A stretch of DNA of 64,000 nucleotides, taken from NCBI RefSeq assembly GCF_018777395.1, contig NZ_JAFJYC010000001.1, positions 620,001 to 684,000 on the forward strand, written 5' to 3'. Positions 19,619 through 31,696 of the stretch are shown one piece after another; positions within the stretch are counted from its first letter, which is position 1, and each line of letters starts with the position of its first letter. Origin of the DNA: Candidatus Sodalis endolongispinus (GTDB taxonomy: Bacteria; Pseudomonadota; Gammaproteobacteria; Enterobacterales; Enterobacteriaceae). A program made the translations under genes and the position numbers. The notes beneath the pieces are model-generated. The model did no database searches. It saw nothing but the letters and a program-made list of their open reading frames with translations, and had not been told where the DNA came from.

Positions 19619-20815
19619 TTACTGCACTGCCGCGAACGCCTCGGCCACTTTAGCGACGTTGGCGGTATTCAGACCGGCCAGACACATCCGACCGCTGTCG
19701 ATCAAATACACGCCGAAGGTTTCGCGCAGATGCGCCACCTGCGCCGGGCTGAGACCGGTGTAGCTGAACATGCCGCGCTGACGTAGGAGATAATCGAACT
19801 GATGGCCCGGCAGCGCGACCTTCAAGGCCGCCACCAAGCTCTGGCGCATTGCCAGGATACGCAGGCGCATTGCCGCCACCTCTTCACGCCACAGGGCATT
19901 CAAGGCCGGCTCGTTCAGGACCTGTGACACAACCTGGGCGCCAAAGTTCGGCGGACTGGAATAATTGCGGCGCACGGTCGCTTTCAGATGACCCAGCACG
20001 CGCTCGGTTTCGCTCGCGCTGTCGCAGACTATCGACAGCTCTCCCACACGTTCGCTGTAGAGGGAGAAAATCTTAGAGAAAGAATGACTTACCAAACAAG
20101 GCAGGCCCAGTCGCGCCATTTCGCGCACTGCAAAGGCGTCTTCTTCCAGCCCATCGCCGAAACCCTGGTAGGCGATATCCAGAAAAGGAATGAGCTCTCT
20201 TTGGGCCACTACCGCGATGATTTGCTCCCATTCGGAACGGGTCAGGTCCGAGCCGGTCGGGTTATGGCAACACGGATGCAGCAGCACGATGCTGCGCGGC
20301 GGCAATTGTTGGAAACAGGCCAGCATCGCGCTGAAGTTGACGCCCAGCTTCTCACTGTCGAAATAAGGGTACCGGTTCACCTGGAATCCGGCGCCGGAGA
20401 AAATCGCCACATGGTTTTCCCAGGTCGGGTCGCTGACCCAGACCTGCGAATCAGGGAAATAACATTTGAGAAAGTCCGCGCCGACTTTCAACGCCCCAGA
20501 GCCGCCCACGGTTTGGATCGTGGCGATACGCAACGCATTGCGCATCGGATGATCCTCACCGAACAGCAACGCCTGCGTGGCGCTGCGGTAGGTTGACAAG
20601 CCTTCCATCGGCAGATAGGACGATGAGCTCGACGTCGCACGGGCGAGCAACATGGCTTGCGCCTCGGCTACGGCCTGCAACTGGGGAATGATCGCCTGTT
20701 CGTTGTAATAAAGGCCGATGCTTAAATTGACCCTGTCAGGTCGCGGATCCTGTTTATAGGTTTCCATCAGCGTAAGGATGGGGTCACCCGCATAAGCATC
20801 AACATTTCGGAACAC
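19619..20815 (-). CDS. tyrB: aromatic-amino-acid aminotransferase
   Basis: TyrB is a PLP-dependent class I aminotransferase that makes Tyr and Phe, and contributes to Leu and Asp, from 2-oxo acids. The 398-residue product has the full family length (E. coli 397). Key sequences are [30 protein letters not shown] and the PLP-lysine motif SFSKIFSLY at about 245-253, with the substrate-binding Arg in [10 protein letters not shown] near the end. In E. coli alr lies between dnaB and tyrB and aphA follows tyrB; neither is present here. The gene is intact. Confidence 0.97.
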   Translation of the reverse strand: MFRNVDAYAGDPILTLMETYKQDPRPDRVNLSIGLYYNEQAIIPQLQAVAEAQAMLLARATSSSSSYLPMEGLSTYRSATQALLFGEDHPMRNALRIATIQTVGGSGALKVGADFLKCYFPDSQVWVSDPTWENHVAIFSGAGFQVNRYPYFDSEKLGVNFSAMLACFQQLPPRSIVLLHPCCHNPTGSDLTRSEWEQIIAVVAQRELIPFLDIAYQGFGDGLEEDAFAVREMARLGLPCLVSHSFSKIFSLYSERVGELSIVCDSASETERVLGHLKATVRRNYSSPPNFGAQVVSQVLNEPALNALWREEVAAMRLRILAMRQSLVAALKVALPGHQFDYLLRQRGMFSYTGLSPAQVAHLRETFGVYLIDSGRMCLAGLNTANVAKVAEAFAAVQ

Positions 20816-20954
20816 GGTGCAGCTCTCCTGGATTTACGGGTGCAACAGTGCACACACTCATCACAATATCAAATAAAGAGATTAGAAGGGCGGATAAGTT
20901 AACAAAAAGCGTCAAAAATAAGAGTGCGATGGGAAAATATCGCGCCGGGAGACA

Positions 20955-22361
20955 TCACTCATCGTCATAGTGTGGACCGGCATAATTGTCGAATCGTGAC
21001 CACTGTCCATTGAAGGTCAGCCGCACGGTGCCGATAGGGCCGTTACGCTGCTTGCCGAGAATAATTTCAGCGATACCTTTCATGTCGCTGCTCTCGTGAT
21101 AAACCTCATCACGGTAGATAAACATAATCAGATCGGCATCCTGCTCAATAGATCCGGACTCGCGCAGGTCGGAGTTGACGGGGCGCTTGTCGGCGCGTTG
21201 TTCCAGGCTACGGTTCAGCTGCGATAACGCCACCACCGGCACCTGCAGTTCTTTCGCCAGCGCTTTCAGCGAACGGGAAATTTCGGCGATTTCCAGCGTG
21301 CGGTTATCGGACAGCGAGGGTACCCGCATCAGTTGCAGATAGTCGATCATAATCAGGCTCAAGCCATCGTGTTCACGGAATACCCGTCGCGCGCGGGAAC
21401 GCACTTCTGTGGGCGTCAGGCCTGATGAGTCATCGATGTACATATTGCGTTTTTCCAGCAAAAGCCCCATGGTGCTGGAAATGCGCGCCCAATCCTCATC
21501 GTCCAGCTGGCCGGTACGGATCCGGGTTTGATCGACGCGTGACAGCGATGCCAGCATACGCATCATGATCTGCTCGCCGGGCATCTCCAGGCTGAAGATC
21601 AACACCGGTTTGGTCTCGGTCATGGCGGCGTTTTCACACAGGTTCATGGCAAAGGTGGTTTTCCCCATGGAGGGGCGCGCGGCCACGATGATCAAATCCG
21701 ACTTTTGCAGCCCGGCGGTCTTTTTATCCAGATCGAGATAACCGCTGGAAACGCCGGTCACGCCGTCGTGCGGCTTCTGGTAAAGCTGCTCGATGCGCGC
21801 AACCGTATCCTCAAGAATACGGTCAATGCTCTTCGGACCTTCATCCTTACTGGCACGATTCTCCGCTATCTGGAACACCCGCGATTCCGCCAGGTCCAGC
21901 AAATCCTCGCTGCTGCGTCCTTGAGGATCATACCCGGCATCTGCAATCTCATGGGCGACACTTATCATTTCCCGCACCACGGCCCGTTCGCGCACAATAT
22001 CGGCATAAGCGGAAATATTGGCGGCGCTGGGCGTATTTTTCGATAACTCCGCCAGATAGGCAAACCCGCCAACCGCGCCCAGCTCCCCTTTTTGCTCCAG
22101 GGATTCCGAAATGGTGATAAGGTCGATAGGCTTGCCCAGCTCCAGCAGACGCTGTATCTCGCCGAAGATAAGGCGGTGGGGACGGTTAAAGAAATCGTTG
22201 CCGGTCACCCGTTCGGCGACATTGTCCCAGCGTTCGTTATCCAGCATCAAACCGCCCAGCACCGACTGCTCCGCTTCCAGCGAATGGGGCGGCATCTTCA
22301 GACCTTCAACCTGGCGGTCGCGGGGAAAATTTGCTTTGTTAGACGGCTTTTTTTCTGACAT
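20955..22361 (-). CDS. dnaB: replicative DNA helicase DnaB
   Basis: DnaB is the hexameric 5'-3' helicase of the replication fork. The 468-residue product (E. coli 471) has the N-terminal collar domain (PPHSLEAEQSVLGGLMLDN) and a linker. The RecA-like motor domain follows, with Walker A ARPSMGKTT near 230, Walker B (MIDYLQLM) and DnaB motif 4 (SGSIEQDADLIMFIYRDE). No intein or lesion is visible. The stop of dnaB lies only 139 bases from the start of tyrB, leaving no room for alr. The divergent gene upstream is the qor remnant. Confidence 0.98.
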   Translation of the reverse strand: MSEKKPSNKANFPRDRQVEGLKMPPHSLEAEQSVLGGLMLDNERWDNVAERVTGNDFFNRPHRLIFGEIQRLLELGKPIDLITISESLEQKGELGAVGGFAYLAELSKNTPSAANISAYADIVRERAVVREMISVAHEIADAGYDPQGRSSEDLLDLAESRVFQIAENRASKDEGPKSIDRILEDTVARIEQLYQKPHDGVTGVSSGYLDLDKKTAGLQKSDLIIVAARPSMGKTTFAMNLCENAAMTETKPVLIFSLEMPGEQIMMRMLASLSRVDQTRIRTGQLDDEDWARISSTMGLLLEKRNMYIDDSSGLTPTEVRSRARRVFREHDGLSLIMIDYLQLMRVPSLSDNRTLEIAEISRSLKALAKELQVPVVALSQLNRSLEQRADKRPVNSDLRESGSIEQDADLIMFIYRDEVYHESSDMKGIAEIILGKQRNGPIGTVRLTFNGQWSRFDNYAGPHYDDE

Positions 22362-22498
22362 GAAAGCGTACTTTACCTATCTGGAAGTCCTCGAATAAAG
22401 GCGCATTGTATCCTCTCTCGTGTCGAGATCCTATGCGCTTTGCAAACCACGCCGCAGGGCTTATGGTTATTAAAGATATCTCAACAGGAGGAAGAGTG

Positions 22499-22525
22499 AT
22501 GGCTAAGCGTATACAGTTTGCTGAT
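22499..22525 (+). pseudogene. qor: qor 5' remnant cut by an insertion sequence
   Basis: A strong AGGAGGAAGAG ribosome-binding site precedes ATG 22499. The first seven codons read MAKRIQF, matching the start of quinone oxidoreductase Qor, which is divergent from dnaB in E. coli. Directly after this the sequence becomes the left end of an IS2-type element, and translation stops at TGA 22535-22537. No further qor sequence was recognised on the far side of the element, so the rest of the gene has been deleted. Confidence 0.7.
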
Positions 22526-22584
22526 TTAGCCCCCTGAAACACCAGACAGTAGCTGTATCTCCAGATAAGAGATAGGCTTAATAT

Positions 22585-22979
22585 ATGTCTAACACTAACG
22601 CCAATTTTGATATGACCGGGATCCTGTTAGGTCAAGAAGTCCGTAAACGTAAAACTCCTCAGGAAAAAATGGCCATTATTCAGCAGAGGATGGAGCCCGG
22701 CATGAATGTCTCCCATCTCGCACGACTGCACGGTATCCAGCCCAGCCTGCTGTTTAAGTGGAAAAAGCAATATCAGGAAGGCAGCCTCACCGCCGTGGCT
22801 GCCGGGAGGACGTTGTTCCTGCCTCTGAGCTTGCAGCTGCATTGAAGCAGGTCCGGGAGCTCCAGCGCCTTCTGGGTAAGAAGACGATGGAGGTTGAGAT
22901 CCTAAAAGAAGCCGTGGAGTACGGCCAGTCACGAAAATGGATAGCGCACGCGCCCTTGTTGCCAAAGGCCGGGGAATAG
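22585..22979 (+). pseudogene. IS2-type transposase OrfA (InsC-like), frameshifted
   Basis: The frame begins [20 protein letters not shown] and has the helix-turn-helix region of IS3-family OrfA ([20 protein letters not shown]). After GSLTAVAAG one G is missing near 22805. The true frame then continues as [16 protein letters not shown] with the leucine-zipper-like segment and ends [14 protein letters not shown] at 22979, overlapping orfB. Confidence 0.88.
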
Positions 22980-23729
22980 CACAGGTCAGCCGCGCCATGA
23001 GCGTGTCGCGTGCGCCGCTGTCACTGCGGATTAAGCGTTCTGCCGACTGGCAGGACAGGCGCTGTAACCGGCGTAATGACGAAGCAGACGCTGAAATACT
23101 GTCGGACATCCTCGACATCATCAGCGATATGCCCAGCTACGGCTATCGGCGGGTGTGGGGCATCCTGCGTAAACAACGTCGCGCAGAGGGACTGCCGCCG
23201 GTAAATGCGAAACGACTTTACAGGATCATGTGTGAGCATAACCTGCTGTTATTACATTGAAAACCAGAGCGGCCGAGGCGTGAGCATAAGGGCAGGATCG
23301 CGGTGGCAGAAAGCGATATGCGCTGGTGTTCAGATGGCTTCGAGTTCGGCTGCGACAACGGTGAAAAACTGCGGGTCACGTTCGCACTGGACTGCTGCGA
23401 CAGAGAGGCCATAGACTGGGCTGCGAGCACTGTAGGCTACGACAGTTCGACCGTGCAGGATGTGATGCTGATGTCGGTAGAAAAGCGCTTCGGCGACAGG
23501 TTACCCGATACAGCGGTGCAGTGGTTGACGGACAACGGTTCAGCGTATACCGCGCATGAAACGCAGAGGTTCGCCAGAGAACTGGATCTGGAGCCCTGCA
23601 CAACAGCGGTGAGCAGCCCTGCGAAACCTTGCAGCAGCGTTCACGCATTACAATGAAAACCATCCGCACAGCGCGCTGGGATATCACTCTCCGAGAGAAT
23701 ACCGGCGGCAGCGGGCTTCGTTAACTTAA
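22937..23729 (+). pseudogene. IS2-type transposase OrfB (InsD-like), frameshift plus internal deletion
   Basis: The frame starts [11 protein letters not shown] and matches IS2 OrfB through YGYRRVWGILRKQ. A frameshift near 23245-23262 separates this from the DDE integrase core, which resumes at 23303 ([26 protein letters not shown]). About 50 residues with the final catalytic Glu region are deleted near 23612-23625. The true C-terminus follows in another frame ([20 protein letters not shown], stop 23727-23729). The transposase cannot be functional. Confidence 0.9.
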
Positions 23730-23844
23730 GATACAAAAGCTGTACGGAGATGGCGGGGCAAGATCACTCTGGGGACGAGTTGACAAGCGAGTACAACTTT
23801 TGATGAAACGTAGGGGTATCTATTTTCGACGCTTAAGGCTTAGC

Positions 23845-23870
23845 AAAAAGGCGCCTGCGGCGCCTTTTTT
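23845..23870 (-). terminator. rpmE: bidirectional terminator downstream of rpmE
   Basis: A 6-bp GGCGCC/GGCGCC stem with a TGC loop is flanked by an A-run and a T-run. It is located 18 bases beyond the rpmE stop codon. Confidence 0.82.
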
Positions 23871-23887
23871 CTTTACCGGCAGGGCAA

Positions 23888-24103
23888 TTATTTTTTGCCG
23901 ACCGGAATACTGAAACGCTTGTTGAAGCGATCAACACGACCGCCGGTATTAACCACACGTTGTTTACCGGTGTAGAACGGATGGCAAGCGCCGCAAACGT
24001 CCAGATTCAGATCGTGGCCCAGGGTGGAGTGGGTCTTGATGACATTACCGCAAGAACAGGTAGCAGTAATTTCTACGTATTTCGGGTGGATATCTTTTTG
24101 CAT
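23888..24103 (-). CDS. rpmE: 50S ribosomal protein L31 (zinc-binding form)
   Basis: The 71-residue protein [20 protein letters not shown]... is the C+ type L31 of the large ribosomal subunit. It has the zinc-binding cysteines in CSC (about 16-18) and CGAC (about 37-40). Length and sequence are normal (E. coli 70). It is divergent from priA, the usual enterobacterial arrangement. It is intact. Confidence 0.97.
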   Translation of the reverse strand: MQKDIHPKYVEITATCSCGNVIKTHSTLGHDLNLDVCGACHPFYTGKQRVVNTGGRVDRFNKRFSIPVGKK

Positions 24104-24182
24104 GGAAAACCTCTTCGTAAGGCCGCGTCGCTATCCAGTCTACTTTAGCCAGACACCACGCGAATGGAGTTTATCGCTCTAA

Positions 24183-26501
<2,319 letters not shown>

Positions 26502-26645
26502 CGCCAAGGTTTTGCGATCGCGCTTCGGCAATGGCGTAAAAACGATATTCACTAAGGTATTGACCTCGTCCCGGCGGCACGAGATCTGATACAAAGGGGG
26601 TGCCGTTGAGGTTGAACAGGCCCAGGGATGCCCCAGGAGTAATGC

Positions 26646-27682
26646 GTGGAATCAAAAAGAAGCCGTGCTTGCCCCGCAACAATGCGGGATGTGGCGCAGC
26701 AGGCGGGCGTTTCCACCGCGACCGTCTCACGGGCGCTGATGCGTCCAGAAAAGGTGTCGCCAGCGACGCTGCAGCGGGTGCGACGGGCGGCGTGTAACAT
26801 CGGCTATGCACCGCTCTACCCCGGCCGGCCAATGAAAAGCCACGAAAGCGCCACGCTTCTGGCGTTAGTGCCCGATAGCGGTGACCCGCACCTTGGCGAG
26901 GTCCTGCGCGGCATCCAGGAAACCGCCGCCGCCCAGGGTTATTGGCTGCTGCTGCTGCCGTACCGCCCAGCGCCGGCGCAGAAAAAAATCTAAGCGACGT
27001 GATCTGCGGCAGAGCGATTGATGGTATGTTGCTGCTCGGCGCCGATGTGCCGTTTTGCCTTGATAGCGAAATGCAGTCCGCTCTACCGCCGATGGTCATG
27101 GTGAATGAATATGTGCCGGCGCTGGCGCTGCCAACGGTACATACTGATAATCTGACCGCAGCCTGGCGGGTGGTGGATTATCTTTACCGGCTGGGCCACC
27201 GCCGCATCGGCTGTATCAGTGGTCCGGCGCAGCTGCCCGCGTGCCGGTTGCGCCTGGAGGGGTATCGTCAGGCACTTCGGCGCCATGGCATTACGCCGCG
27301 AGAACAGAGCATCTTTCACGGCCCGTTGACTTGCCAGACTGGCTTGACGGGACTTAACATGTTGATTTCACGACCACAACCGCCTACCGCTATCTTTTGC
27401 CATAGCGATATGATAGCCCTGGGGGCGTTAGCGCAGGCGAAACAGCTTGGCCTCAGGGTACCGGAAGAACTCTCCCTGACCGGGTTTGGCAATCTGACGG
27501 CGGCGGCCTACTGCTGCCCGCCGCTGACGACGGTGGCGCCCCCCTGTTATCGTATTGGGCGCGAAGCAGTGCTGTTACTCTTGCGCCAACTCAGGCAACA
27601 TGCGACAGGGGCAGCATCAATGATGCTCGACAGTGAATTAGTCATACGCGGCACCAGCGCCCTGCCGCAGACGCATCACTGA
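26646..27682 (+). pseudogene. cytR: cytR, LacI-family nucleoside repressor, one-base deletion in a poly-A tract
   Basis: CytR represses nucleoside uptake and catabolism genes together with CRP. A GTG start at 26646 gives a normal HTH (MRDVAQQAGVSTATVSRALM) and the first ~115 residues. At the run of seven A at 26982-26988 the frame reads QKKI and stops. With one more A it would read QKKNLSDVICGRAIDGMLLL and continue openly to 27682, including the effector domain and normal C-terminus. The gene is therefore split by an A8-to-A7 change only. It lies between priA and ftsN as in E. coli. Transcriptional slippage at the A7 tract could restore a fraction of full-length protein. Confidence 0.88.
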
Positions 27683-27771
27683 TGCGCTTTCGGAATGCTG
27701 ACACTGGTCAAATATTACTGCCTTCAGTAACATGACGGCCTGATGATTATCTCAAATTTAGCGAAACGATA

Positions 27772-28638
27772 GTGGCACAAAGAGACTATGTAGGCCGTGG
27801 CAAGTCCTCGGGCACGCGGCGTAAAACGACCAACCGTAAAAAGAAACGTTCCTCCTCCGGCACGTCCAAAACGATGATCGCACTGGCGGCGGCCGTATTG
27901 ATTACGTTTATTGGCGGTCTCTATTTCATTGCGCATAACAAATCGAAAGACGCGGTGATTGTGCCTAACCGCGGCAAAAACGCCGGCAGCGGGCTACCGC
28001 ACAAGCCGGAAGAACGCTGGCATTATATCAAGGAGCTGGAAAATCGTCAGATTGGGGTACAGTCACCGACCGAGCCCACCGCGGGCGGCGAGGTGAACTC
28101 ACCCGCGCAGCTGACCAATGAACAGCGCCAGTTGCTGGAGCAGATGCAGGCGGATATGCGCCGGGGACCGACGCACCTGAACGAAGTGCCCTATAACGAT
28201 CAAAGTAAAACGGTGGGTGCGGTGCAAACGCGTCCGACGACCCAGGCACCGCGCAACCCTTTCAGTCAGCAACCTGTGCAGGCGCCACACCAGACGCCAC
28301 CGGCTACCGTCGTGCCGCCGCCGGCGCGGCAAACCCCTGCGCCGGCGCCCATTCAGCCGGTGCAGAAGAGCGCCGAGGCAGGAGGGGCGAAAACGGCGCC
28401 CAAAGAGAAACCGCAGCGTTGGCTGGTCCAGTGCGGCTCGTTCAAGGCAATGGATCAGGCTGAGTCAGTGCGGGCACAGTTGGCATTCGCCGGCATTGAA
28501 AGCCGCATTACTACCGGCGGCGGCTGTAATCGCGTCCTGCTGGGCCCCTATTCCAGCCGTGCTGGCGCCGACAAGATCCTGCAGAGCGTGCGCGGTGCCG
28601 GGGTATCAAATTGCATCCCCGTTGCCGCCGGGGGTTGA
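27772..28638 (+). CDS. ftsN: cell division protein FtsN
   Basis: FtsN is the late divisome protein that activates septal peptidoglycan synthesis. The GTG start at 27772 gives MAQRDYVGRGK, the conserved cytoplasmic start that contacts FtsA. A basic patch and one TM helix at about 35-54 follow. The essential periplasmic helices include KPEERWHYIKELENRQ and EQRQLLEQMQADM, then comes a Pro/Gln-rich linker. The C-terminal SPOR domain (about 213-288, starting QRWLVQCGSFK) binds denuded glycan strands. The 288 residues are shorter than E. coli FtsN (319) because of the linker. It is intact and probably essential. Confidence 0.95.
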   Translation: MAQRDYVGRGKSSGTRRKTTNRKKKRSSSGTSKTMIALAAAVLITFIGGLYFIAHNKSKDAVIVPNRGKNAGSGLPHKPEERWHYIKELENRQIGVQSPTEPTAGGEVNSPAQLTNEQRQLLEQMQADMRRGPTHLNEVPYNDQSKTVGAVQTRPTTQAPRNPFSQQPVQAPHQTPPATVVPPPARQTPAPAPIQPVQKSAEAGGAKTAPKEKPQRWLVQCGSFKAMDQAESVRAQLAFAGIESRITTGGGCNRVLLGPYSSRAGADKILQSVRGAGVSNCIPVAAGG

Positions 28639-28725
28639 AAACCCGGAATCCCACCCCATTTAATAGTTATCCTCGCCCCGTATTCTTTGCGGGGTGCTCA
28701 CTATTTCCATTCCAAGGGGTTGCTC

Positions 28726-29254
28726 GTGACAACAATCGTCAGCGTACGCCGCAAAGGCCATGTCGTCATCGGTGGTGACGGACAGGCCACTCTGGGTAAT
28801 ACCGTCATGAAAGGTAACGTGCGCAAAGTCCGCCGCCTATATAATGACAAAGTTATCGCGGGCTTCGCCGGTAGCACCGCGGATGCCTTTACCCTGTTTG
28901 AAATGTTTGAACGTAAATTGGAAGTACACCAAGGCCATTTGGTCAAAGCCGCGGTTGAATTAGCTAAAGACTGGCGTACCGATCGCATGCTGCGCCGTCT
29001 CGAAGCCCTGCTGGCGGTCGCAAACGAACCAGACTCGCTCATTATCACCGGCAATGGTGACGTCATTCAGCCGGAAAATGATCTTATCGCTATTGGCTCC
29101 GGCGGCCCTTATGCCCAGTCGGCGGCGCGCGCTGTTGGAAAACACTGAACTGGGCGCCCGCGAGATCGTCGAAAAAGCGTTGGGAATTGCTGGTGATATC
29201 TGCATTTACACCAACCAGTTCCACACTATTGAAGAATTAACGTCCAAAGCGTAA
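28726..29254 (+). pseudogene. hslV: hslV, HslUV protease peptidase subunit, frameshifted near the C-terminus
   Basis: HslV is the proteasome-like threonine peptidase of the ClpYQ/HslUV protease. The GTG start at 28726 gives [20 protein letters not shown] (first residues by homology), so the catalytic Thr next to the initiator is present. The first ~135 residues are normal. In the GCGGCGCGCGCTG tract near 29124-29133 two bases are missing. This changes [11 protein letters not shown] to AARAVGKH and a stop at 29146-29148. The correct frame continues on the far side ([20 protein letters not shown]) to the normal end at 29254. The truncated form lacks about 40 residues. Confidence 0.9.
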
Positions 29255-29265
29255 GGATCCTGAAA

Positions 29266-30584
29266 ATGTCTGAAATGACCCCACGGGAAATCGTCAGTGA
29301 ACTCGATGGCTATATCGTCGGCCAGCATAACGCCAAGCGGGCCGTGGCCATCGCGTTGCGTAACCGTTGGCGTCGCATGCAACTGGACGAAGCGCTGCGC
29401 CATGAAGTGACACCGAAAAATATTCTGATGATTGGCCCCACCGGCGTCGGTAAGACGGAGATCGCCCGTCGCCTGGCAAAACTGGCCAACGCTCCGTTTA
29501 TCAAAGTCGAGGCCACCAAATTCACCGAAGTCGGCTATGTCGGCAAAGAAGTGGATTCCATTATTCGCGATTTGACCGATGCGGCCGTCAAAATGGTGCG
29601 TCTGCAGTCCATAGAACAAAATCGTTTTCGCGCCGAAAAGCGGGTGCTGGACGTCCTGATCCCACCGGCCAAGAACAACTGGGGACAAGCGGAGGAGAGC
29701 GGCGAACCCTCCAGCGCGCGCCAAAATTTTCGTAAAAAGCTGCGCGAAGGTCAGCTGGATGAGAAAGAAATTGAAATCAATCTCGCCTCGGCGCCGATGG
29801 GCGTTGAAATCATGTCGCCTCCCGGCATGGAGGAGATGACTAATCAGCTGCAATCGATGTTCAAAAATCTGGCCGGCCAGAAACAGAAGCCGCGCAAGAT
29901 AAAGATCAAAGAGGCCATGAAGCTGCTGGTAGAGGAAGAAGCAGCCAAACTGGTGAACCCGGAAGAACTGAAAGAGAAGGCGATCGAGGCGGTAGAGCAG
30001 CACGGTATCGTTTTTATCGACGAAATCGATAAGATCTGCAAACGTGACGAAGTGTCCGGGCCTGACGTCTCCCGGGAAGGCGTGCAGCGCGATCTGTTGC
30101 CGTTGGTGGAAGGTTGCACCGTTTCTACCAAGCACGGGATGGTAAAAACGGACCATATTCTGTTTATCGCCTCCGGCGCATTCCAGGTTTCCAGCCCGTC
30201 GGACCTGATCCACGAGCTGCAAGGCCGTCTGCCGATCCGCGTCGAGCTTGAAGCCCTGACCACCGACGATTTTGAGCGCATCCTAACCGAACCGAGCGCC
30301 TCGCTCATCACCAATATATCGCGCTGATGGCGACGGAAGGGGTGAGCATCACCTTCACCGAGGATGGCATCAAGCGGATCGCCGAAGCCGCCTGGCAGGT
30401 GAATGAGCGTAACGAGAACATTGGCGCCCGCCGTCTGCATACCGTTCTGGAGCGGTTAATGGAAGATATTTCCTATGACGCCAGCGAGGGGAACGGTAAA
30501 ACTATTTCTATTGATGCAGATTATGTTCGCGGCCACCTGGATGAGTTAGTATCTGATGAAGATTTGAGCCGCTTTATCCTGTAA
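29266..30584 (+). pseudogene. hslU: hslU, HslUV protease ATPase subunit, frameshifted
   Basis: HslU is the AAA+ unfoldase partner of HslV. The frame is normal from [20 protein letters not shown] through Walker [10 protein letters not shown] and Walker [10 protein letters not shown] to about residue 348 (RILTEPSAS). There one C is missing at 30309-30313, turning [12 protein letters not shown] into ITNISR and a TGA. The correct frame continues from 30327 ([20 protein letters not shown]) to 30584, ending DEDLSRFIL. The lost 95 residues carry the C-terminal helical domain and the tail that docks into HslV. The gene follows hslV by 11 bases as in E. coli. Confidence 0.9.
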
Positions 30585-30613
30585 CGCATTTCAGGGTAAT
30601 CGACATCCGCAAC

Positions 30614-30638
30614 GGGAGGCTCAGGCCTCCCTTTTTTT
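30614..30638 (+). terminator. rho-independent terminator after hslU
   Basis: A 7-bp stem (GGGAGGC/GCCTCCC) with a short TCAG loop is followed by seven T. It lies 30 bases after the hslU stop codon. Confidence 0.87.
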
Positions 30639-30671
30639 GGCACGCACGCCACCGTAGAGAAGAGTGCATAC

Positions 30672-31607
30672 ATGAGCGACACAGCAACACTCAGTCCGAC
30701 AAAAGCCTGGAGGGTCAGCCTGCGGCTACGCACCCTGCCGCTGGCGCTCGCCTCCATTGTCACCGGCTCCGCGATAGCCGGCTGGCAGGGACAATTCCGG
30801 CCGGTGGTGGCGCTGTTGGCGCTATTGACCGCCTCCATGCTGCAGATCCTCTCCAACCTGGCCAACGATTATGGTGATGCGGTGAAAGGCAGCGACGACC
30901 GTGGCCGCATCGGGCCACTGCGCGGCATGCAGCTGGGGCTCATCTCTCGCGAGCAGATGAAATTTGCACTGCTCTTGGCGGTGGTATTGTCGTTATTGTC
31001 GGGCGCGCTACTGATTTTCGTCGCCTGCAACACCGCAGCGGATGTGTTCGGCTTTCTGTGCCTGGGCGTCTTATCGATTATCGCCGCCATCACCTATACC
31101 GTCGGCACCCGCCCCTATGGCTACATGGGACTTGGCGATTTGTCGGTGCTGATTTTCTTCGGCTGGCTAAGCGTGGGCGGCAGCTACTACCTGCAAACCG
31201 GCGCCTTCCACGCCGTGGTGATCTTACCCGCCACCGCTTGTGGCCTGCTGGCTGCGGCGGTGCTGAATATCAATAATCTGCGCGATATCGAAAGCGATCG
31301 TCTCAACGGTAAAAACACCCTGGCGGTGCGCCTGGGGCCCCAGCGGGCGCGTTATTATCACGTCTGTCTGCTGGCCGGCGCGGTGCTGTTCCTGGCGATT
31401 TTCGCCCTGCTGGAGATGCATAATCTTACCGGCTGGCTATTTTTGCTGGCGGTGCCGGCGCTGTATATGCAGGCGCGTTTCGTCCTGCACGAAACGGATC
31501 CTTCCGGCATCAGGCCGATGCTGGAAAAAACCGTCAAATGCGTATTGATCGTCAACATTTTGTTCGCGCTAGGCCTGCTGCTGTCCCTGACGCGGCTGCT
31601 TTTCTGA
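30672..31607 (+). CDS. menA: 1,4-dihydroxy-2-naphthoate octaprenyltransferase
   Basis: MenA is a UbiA-family membrane prenyltransferase that attaches the polyprenyl chain to DHNA in menaquinone synthesis. The 311-residue protein (E. coli 308) has about nine TM helices and the two Asp-rich Mg-prenyl diphosphate motifs [11 protein letters not shown] and [10 protein letters not shown]. An in-frame RIGPLRGMQ motif lies between them. It sits between hslU and rraA as in E. coli. It is intact, so demethylmenaquinone synthesis may be kept if the other men genes are present. Confidence 0.95.
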   Translation: MSDTATLSPTKAWRVSLRLRTLPLALASIVTGSAIAGWQGQFRPVVALLALLTASMLQILSNLANDYGDAVKGSDDRGRIGPLRGMQLGLISREQMKFALLLAVVLSLLSGALLIFVACNTAADVFGFLCLGVLSIIAAITYTVGTRPYGYMGLGDLSVLIFFGWLSVGGSYYLQTGAFHAVVILPATACGLLAAAVLNINNLRDIESDRLNGKNTLAVRLGPQRARYYHVCLLAGAVLFLAIFALLEMHNLTGWLFLLAVPALYMQARFVLHETDPSGIRPMLEKTVKCVLIVNILFALGLLLSLTRLLF

Positions 31608-31696
31608 CACGCATCAAGTTCGCCTTTGATGACTTTGGCAACTCTGCTGAGAACGCGATATACTTGCGTCTCCAGTGGCAAACCGACGTAAATCCT

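Larger units (their letters stand above)
22519..23765 (+). mobile_element. degraded IS2-group (IS3 family) insertion sequence
   Basis: The element has two overlapping IS2-type ORFs between imperfect terminal inverted repeats. The left end carries AGCCCCCTGAAACACCAGACAG, quoted in two parts as AGCCCCCTGAAAC and ACCAGACAG (about 22528-22549). The right end carries CTGTACGGAGATGGCGGGGC (about 23740-23759). Exact ends are uncertain by several bases. Both ORFs carry frameshifts and orfB an internal deletion, so the copy is not autonomous. It truncates qor. No target-site duplication could be made out with confidence, consistent with an adjacent deletion. Confidence 0.85.

Noticed and set aside
29206..30222. 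338-codon minus-strand ORF opposite hslU
   Set aside because: Antisense shadow; hslU on the plus strand has clear family motifs.
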